Notes under the pieces: generated by a model
Told to the model about the DNA's origin: nothing
What the model saw: the letters and a program-made list of their open reading frames with translations, nothing else
The model's database searches: none
Source: Anaerobiospirillum thomasii
GTDB taxonomy: Bacteria > Pseudomonadota > Gammaproteobacteria > Enterobacterales > Succinivibrionaceae
DNA: 64,000 bases
NCBI RefSeq assembly: GCF_900445255.1
Contig: NZ_UAPU01000007.1
Location: 1-64,000 of the forward strand
Direction: 5' to 3'
Translations under genes and position numbers: made by a program
Shown: piece after piece, positions 59,603 to 64,000 of the stretch
Layout: every line of letters begins with the position of its first letter
How positions within the stretch are numbered: position 1 is the stretch's first letter

Positions 59603-60025
59603 CTATAGAGGATCTGTAACCAGTCCTACTGACTGCACTCCACCGTTTTTAAGTGCATTCATCAGCTGAATAACGCTGTCATACGGCACCTGTGCATCTC
59701 CCTGCACTACCACAGGACGGGTTGGATCCTTGGCAAGTTCAATTGATACCAGACGTGCCACCTCATTAAGATCAGGTACTTTTACAGAGGTTGTATCCAT
59801 ACTGACAAAGTACTGACCTGCTCTGTCAACAGAGGCAATAATAGGAGTTCTCTGATCTTCATTCATAGCCTCGGCCTGAGCCTTTGGCAGATCAACAGTC
59901 ACTCCCTGCATCACCACAGGCGCTGTGGCAATAAAAATAACCAAAAGCACCAGCATTACATCAATATATGGCACTACATTGATTTCAGCCACTGCTCTTT
60001 TTTTGGATCTGGCTCGTGTCTTCAT
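59603..60025 (-). CDS. tolR: Tol-Pal system protein TolR
   Basis: TolR has a basic head (MKTRARSKKRAVAEINVVPYIDVMLVLLVIFI) with the conserved transmembrane Asp in YIDVMLVLL, which carries protons with TolQ, and a periplasmic domain ending in VQLMNALKNGGVQSVGLVTDPL-like sequence. The 140-residue length and the position between tolQ and tolA are standard. Confidence 0.95.
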   Translation of the reverse strand: MKTRARSKKRAVAEINVVPYIDVMLVLLVIFIATAPVVMQGVTVDLPKAQAEAMNEDQRTPIIASVDRAGQYFVSMDTTSVKVPDLNEVARLVSIELAKDPTRPVVVQGDAQVPYDSVIQLMNALKNGGVQSVGLVTDPL

Positions 60026-60028
60026 AGA

Positions 60029-61306
60029 TTACTGCCCGCCTCTGTCCTTGCGCACGCCTGGGGTTATATACCTTGGCTCATCGCTTTGTGTATTATTTAT
60101 ACCACCGCTATCCTTAGCATTTACATAGCCCTGCGAGGATACATGGGCACCTGGTCGCAAAAAGCCACCTGAAAAATCTACATTTACAGTGCCATCAGCA
60201 GCACCTGAAGCTAAAGAGGCTCTGCCCTTTGTAGCATCAGTTACATCCTGCATAGCTTTATTGTAGACAGAGGATATGGAACCTGGGGCAATATACGAGC
60301 CTGATGCACTCTCCCTTGGGGCTCTGGTATTAGCTGTGCTCTGATGTTTTACAGCTGTCTGTGCTGCACTCTGACTGTGCCCTGCACCTGCGTGTCCTGA
60401 AAGTTCCTGCCTTGCGGTGCTTTGAGCCATAGTATTGTGGGTTATACTACTTTGGGACATGGAGCTTTGAGACATAGTTCTTTGCGGCACAGTACCCTCA
60501 GACATGGTACTTTGTGTCATGGCAGCTCTGGTCTTGACAGGAGCTGCAGCAGTACCGTGAACATTTTGATGGTGAGCTGCACTCTGCCCACCATCCTTGT
60601 CATTTTTTAAAAGCTGTGATCTTATTGTAACCAGACGACGGTTTAATATAGTTGAAAACTCATCCATAAAGTTTAGATAGGTGTTTTCAAGAGCCTCTAC
60701 CTTGGTTACAAAGCGGTTGTAGAACATAACGGCAGGAATGGCGGCAAAAAGACCCATGGCAGTAGCAATCAGCGCCTCGGCAATTGGCGGGGCTACCATG
60801 TTCAAAGTAGCGTTTTTAACTGCAGCCAGTGCCACAAAGGCGTGCATAATACCCCACACAGTACCAAACAGTCCAATATATGGGGAGATGGAGCCAATGG
60901 TGGCCAGAGTAGGCAGATGTGACTCAAGAGCCTCAACCTCACGTGAGCTTGCCACCTTCATCTGACGATAGGTACCGTCCATTACCACTTCCTGATCGGC
61001 AGGACCTGAATTTACAAGGCGCACAAACTCTTTAAAGCCTGCAGCATAGATAACCTCAAGACCTATAAGACTATCCTGTCTTTTAATACAGTCCTGATAG
61101 AGATTGTTAAGATCTATACCAGACCAGAATCTGTCTTCAAACTCCATGGCCTGACGCTTGGCTATCTTGTACTGATTGGAGCGCTGAATAATAATAGTCC
61201 ATGACACCAAAGAGAGTATGAGCAAAAAGAGCATTACAAGCTGTACTAAAAAGCTGGCATTGAAGATAAGCTCGGTAAAAGATAAGGTTCCCTGTGCCTG
61301 CTGCAT
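60029..61306 (-). CDS. tolQ: Tol-Pal system protein TolQ with long C-terminal extension
   Basis: The first 225 residues are a normal TolQ: one transmembrane helix near the start (LVQLVMLFLLILSLVSWTIII) and the two-helix MotA/TolQ/ExbB core with IGLFGTVWGIMHAF and FAAIPAVMFYNRF. About 200 extra residues follow, mostly Ser/Thr/Gln/Ala-rich with repeats such as MSQSSMSQSSITHNTMAQS, ending in a GGINNTQSDEPRY segment. Normal TolQ is about 230 residues, so the tail is unusual; it would lie in the cytoplasm. The reading frame is open with no frameshift, and tolR starts 3 bases after its stop. Confidence 0.9.
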   Translation of the reverse strand: MQQAQGTLSFTELIFNASFLVQLVMLFLLILSLVSWTIIIQRSNQYKIAKRQAMEFEDRFWSGIDLNNLYQDCIKRQDSLIGLEVIYAAGFKEFVRLVNSGPADQEVVMDGTYRQMKVASSREVEALESHLPTLATIGSISPYIGLFGTVWGIMHAFVALAAVKNATLNMVAPPIAEALIATAMGLFAAIPAVMFYNRFVTKVEALENTYLNFMDEFSTILNRRLVTIRSQLLKNDKDGGQSAAHHQNVHGTAAAPVKTRAAMTQSTMSEGTVPQRTMSQSSMSQSSITHNTMAQSTARQELSGHAGAGHSQSAAQTAVKHQSTANTRAPRESASGSYIAPGSISSVYNKAMQDVTDATKGRASLASGAADGTVNVDFSGGFLRPGAHVSSQGYVNAKDSGGINNTQSDEPRYITPGVRKDRGGQ

Positions 61307-61738
61307 TTATTTAACCCTCATATCACTAATATCTGCTGGTACCTGCGAGAGAGCAAAATCCATAGCAGGACCATCCATTCTCATTGGTAGGCCTTTTTTA
61401 AGATCAAGATAGGCAATATCGCATTCCATTTCAAAAAGCAGTTCACCGCTGTCATTGAAAATCTGCTGAAAAAAGCTGATCCCCACACGTCTGACACGTA
61501 CTGGAATACAGCTTATAGTTAACATATCGTCAAGTCTTGCGCTTTTGATAAAACGGGCATTGATACGTGAAATAACAAAGCCCACGCCCTCTTTTAACAT
61601 TTTATCCTGCGATATATCAAGCTGACGCAGCCAGTCTGTTCTTGCTCTTTCTGTAAATTTAAGATAATTGGCATGATAGACAATGCCGCCGGCATCGGTA
61701 TCTTCATAGTATACGCGGGCATTTATAGTAAAACTCAT
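61307..61738 (-). CDS. ybgC: Acyl-CoA thioesterase YbgC (Tol operon)
   Basis: A hot-dog-fold thioesterase of 143 residues: VYYEDTDAGGIVYHANYLKFTERARTDWLR with the catalytic Asp, and an end including KKGLPMRM. YbgC acts on short acyl-CoA thioesters and is the conserved first gene of the tol-pal operon. Its stop abuts the tolQ start. Confidence 0.95.
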   Translation of the reverse strand: MSFTINARVYYEDTDAGGIVYHANYLKFTERARTDWLRQLDISQDKMLKEGVGFVISRINARFIKSARLDDMLTISCIPVRVRRVGISFFQQIFNDSGELLFEMECDIAYLDLKKGLPMRMDGPAMDFALSQVPADISDMRVK

Positions 61739-61741
61739 AAA

Positions 61742-62809
61742 CTACTCACCATCCTCGTCATAGCGTATATTAAACTTTTTATAGGCCTTTTTGGAAGCCA
61801 TGCGCCCCTGTCTGGTGCGCTGCACAAAACCCTGCTGAATAAGATAAGGCTCAACCACATTCTCCAGTGTATCACGTTCATGGCCTAATGAGGCTGCAAG
61901 AGAATCAACACCTACAGGTCCGCCGTTAAAATCATCGATAATGGCCTTTAAATACTGCCTGTCAAAATCATCAAAACCATCAGGATCAATTTTGAGCAGA
62001 TTTAATGCCTTATTGGCCACATCCTCATCAATAAAGCCGCTGCCCTTGACCTCGGCATAATCACGCACACGCTTTAAAAGGCGATTGGCTACACGCGGTG
62101 TACCGCGTGAACGTCTGGCAATTTCCATGGCTCCTGCATAATCAATGCTTATATTAAGCTTTCTGGCACTTGCCGAGATAATAAGCTCAAGCTCTTCAGG
62201 GCTGTAATAGTTTAGCTGCAGTATGATGCCAAAACGGGCACGCAGAGGAGAGGTTAAAGTTCCTGCTCTTGTGGTGGCACCAACAAGAGTAAATGGACTT
62301 AAACCTATTTTAATGGAGCGGGCTGACGGACCCTCGCCTGTCATAATGTCAACCTCGTAATCTTCCATGGCAGGATACATAAATTCCTCAATCACAGGAG
62401 AGAGACGGTGTATCTCGTCAATAAAGATTACATCACGTGACTGCAGATTGGTTAAAAGAGCGGCCGCATCTCCCTTTTTCTCAAGGGCAGGACCTGAAGT
62501 CTGCGACATATGTACGCCAAGCTCATTGGCTATAATATTTGACAGTGTGGTTTTACCAAGACCAGGAGGGCCGAAAATAAGTACATGATCAAGAGCCTCA
62601 CCGCGTTTTTTTGCTGCTTTCAGGGCAATTTCAAGCTGAGCCTTGACATCCTCCTGACCTATATAGTCAGACAGTGTCTTAGGACGCAGCGCCCTGTCCT
62701 CAGCCTGACCTGAGGCTGTATTTAAATCGCGTATTTCCTGTGCAGTCCTGTCCGGGCTTAAATCAGGATTAACCCCAATGGCATCAGCCACAATTGATGC
62801 ATCTGACAT
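61742..62809 (-). CDS. ruvB: Holliday junction branch-migration ATPase RuvB
   Basis: RuvB drives branch migration with RuvA. The 355-residue AAA+ protein has [21 protein letters not shown], Walker [15 protein letters not shown], Walker [11 protein letters not shown], sensor 1 [20 protein letters not shown] and a C-terminal winged helix ([18 protein letters not shown]). The gene is followed by ybgC with a 3-base gap. Confidence 0.97.
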   Translation of the reverse strand: MSDASIVADAIGVNPDLSPDRTAQEIRDLNTASGQAEDRALRPKTLSDYIGQEDVKAQLEIALKAAKKRGEALDHVLIFGPPGLGKTTLSNIIANELGVHMSQTSGPALEKKGDAAALLTNLQSRDVIFIDEIHRLSPVIEEFMYPAMEDYEVDIMTGEGPSARSIKIGLSPFTLVGATTRAGTLTSPLRARFGIILQLNYYSPEELELIISASARKLNISIDYAGAMEIARRSRGTPRVANRLLKRVRDYAEVKGSGFIDEDVANKALNLLKIDPDGFDDFDRQYLKAIIDDFNGGPVGVDSLAASLGHERDTLENVVEPYLIQQGFVQRTRQGRMASKKAYKKFNIRYDEDGE

Positions 62810-62811
62810 GA

Positions 62812-63429
62812 CTACCTCTTAACCAGTGCCAGAGCTTTGACTATGATATCTTTTGTATCCATACCCTCAACATATACAGCTTTGACATACTCTAAAGCCA
62901 CATTCTCTTTATAGCCAAGACCCATAAGGGCAGATACGGCCTCCTGAGTGGCAAACATATTAACACACACTCCGCTGTTACTGTTATCCTGGCTCTGACA
63001 GCCTGCAGCGGCAGCTGGAGCAAGATTGAGCTTTGATACTTTATCTTTAAACTCAACAATTATTCTTTCAGCTGTCTTTTTGCCAACTCCAGGTATAGCT
63101 GTCAGGGCTGTTACATCAGAAAAACTCAAAGCCTTGATAAAATCATCCACAGTAAGTGAGGATAAAATAGCCAGGGCCATTTTAGGGCCTATGCCGCTGG
63201 CTTTAATAAGTTCACGAAACAGTGTTCTTGAGCCTATATCGGCAAAACCATAAAGCAGTGATGCATCCTCACGCACCACATGATGTATAAAAATAAAGAC
63301 CTCATCATCAACGCTGATATCTCTTAGTGAGGTTACAGGCATTTCCACCTCATAACCTACACCTGATGTTTCAATCAGCACCATCATTCCATCTATACGC
63401 AGGACCTTGCCCTGTAAACTGCCTATCAC
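62812..63429 (-). CDS. ruvA: Holliday junction recognition protein RuvA
   Basis: RuvA holds the junction for RuvB. The 205-residue protein has the N-terminal OB fold ([21 protein letters not shown]), helix-hairpin-helix motifs ([17 protein letters not shown] and [18 protein letters not shown]) and the C-terminal RuvB-binding domain ending [14 protein letters not shown] 2-base gap leads to ruvB. Confidence 0.97.
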   Translation of the reverse strand: MIGSLQGKVLRIDGMMVLIETSGVGYEVEMPVTSLRDISVDDEVFIFIHHVVREDASLLYGFADIGSRTLFRELIKASGIGPKMALAILSSLTVDDFIKALSFSDVTALTAIPGVGKKTAERIIVEFKDKVSKLNLAPAAAAGCQSQDNSNSGVCVNMFATQEAVSALMGLGYKENVALEYVKAVYVEGMDTKDIIVKALALVKR

Positions 63430-63440
63430 AAAAAATCTCC

Positions 63441-63977
63441 TTATGTGCCTCTTAAACGTCCACGTATGGAGGAGCCTACTGCAACATCATTACCCATACG
63501 TGAGCTTACAGCATATGTATATCCATGACATAAAGCGCAGGCCAGTGCATCGGCTGCATCAGTCTGAGGAGTGCCTGACAGACGCAGAATTTTCTGCACC
63601 ATAAACTGTACCTGATTTTTCTGGGCCGCTCCGTAGCCTACCACTGCCTGTTTTATCTGCATGGGGGTATATTCATAAACCTCAAGCGAGGCAACAGTAG
63701 CTGCCACCATGGCGCTGGCTCTGGCCTCTGAAAGCTTGACCGTAGACTGCACATTCTTAGATAAAAAAGTCTGTTCAATAGCAAAGACATCTGGTTTGAA
63801 CTGCTCTATAAGAGTAGATACACCTGTAAAGATATTATGCAGTCTTTTATATAGTACGTCTGTACCGGCTTTTATGCAGCCTGATCCCACGTAATGCACC
63901 ACAGGGCCATTGACATCAATAACCCCATAGCCTGTAATTCGTGAGCCAGGATCAATACCTAATATTCTTAGCTGCAT
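63441..63977 (-). CDS. ruvC: Holliday junction endonuclease RuvC
   Basis: RuvC cuts Holliday junctions. It has the RNase-H-fold catalytic acids: Asp in ILGIDPGSRITGYGVI near the N-terminus, Glu in FAIEQTFLSKNVQS, and C-terminal Asp residues in QTDAADALACALCHG. The 178-residue length is normal. It leads ruvC-ruvA-ruvB. Confidence 0.96.
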   Translation of the reverse strand: MQLRILGIDPGSRITGYGVIDVNGPVVHYVGSGCIKAGTDVLYKRLHNIFTGVSTLIEQFKPDVFAIEQTFLSKNVQSTVKLSEARASAMVAATVASLEVYEYTPMQIKQAVVGYGAAQKNQVQFMVQKILRLSGTPQTDAADALACALCHGYTYAVSSRMGNDVAVGSSIRGRLRGT

Positions 63978-64000
63978 ATACGCCTCATAACAAAATGCGT

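Noticed and set aside
59310-59619. Plus-strand frames opposite tolA
   Set aside because: They are antisense shadows of the tolA gene, lacking ribosome sites or sequence features of real proteins.

Overview
The window looks like part of the chromosome of a moderately low-GC gammaproteobacterium. The gene order supports this: prfA-prmC-kdsA, yfbV next to pta, ruvC-ruvA-ruvB-ybgC-tolQ-tolR-tolA-tolB-pal-cpoB, tRNAs ending in encoded CCA, and a srfABC-type locus. The anaerobic-reductase-like peptide, acetate metabolism and base composition suggest an anaerobic relative such as the Succinivibrionaceae (Aeromonadales). That placement is inference.

Region 1 (1 to about 20,590) is the right-hand part of an integrated prophage whose left end lies outside the window. 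It sits against the 3' end of a tRNA-Ser(CGA) next to a tyrosine integrase. A LexA/CI-type S24 repressor (3517) is divergent from a leftward replication operon: winged-helix protein, initiator carrying an iteron cluster inside its gene, PriCT-2 protein, and a frameshifted DnaB-like helicase. A rightward operon carries a YqaJ exonuclease, a RecT-like annealing protein, an ssDNA-binding-like protein, an AlpA-like protein and an SF2 helicase. Accessory cargo follows: a HEPN/TIGR02391 protein, a C4-type antisense-RNA leader before a BRO-N antirepressor, a hairpin-rich non-coding stretch, a HicB-HicA-HicB locus, and two copies of a cassette made of two tiny membrane peptides, a conserved hairpin and a GGxREGAGR-type DNA-binding protein. 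Eight genes of 28 to 58 codons were found by direct reading.

Region 2 (20,679 to 30,651) is housekeeping: azlCD, a phosphoethanolamine-transferase-like membrane enzyme, kdsA, prmC, prfA, yfbV and pta.

Region 3 (30,805 to 36,731) is a nested insertion. An IS1634-like element (30,811-36,725, 6-bp duplication TTAGAT, about 31-bp terminal inverted repeats) altered the last codons of a lipoprotein gene. The IS transposase gene was then split by a 4,003-bp Tn402/Tn7-like transposon (31,567-35,569) with 5-bp duplication ACTGC. Removing the transposon and one duplication copy restores an in-frame transposase of 562 residues. The transposon encodes a zinc-ribbon protein, a DD35E transposase and an ExeA/TniB-like ATPase, and has asymmetric ends with a long array of repeats.

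Region 4 (36,721 to 54,683) is an 11-gene leftward locus around SrfB (actin/Hsp70-like ATPase), SrfC (P-loop GTPase-like) and a SrfA-like membrane protein. It also encodes two von Willebrand A proteins, a FtsX/MacB-type ABC transporter, a formylglycine-enzyme-like protein, a single-pass protein and two lipoproteins. It looks like a cytoplasm-to-envelope machine of unknown function.

Region 5 (54,992 to 63,977) has a six-tRNA cluster (Lys-TTT, two Lys-CTT, three Val-TAC), the Tol-Pal operon with an unusually long TolQ and a KKKLEE-repeat TolA, and ruvABC.
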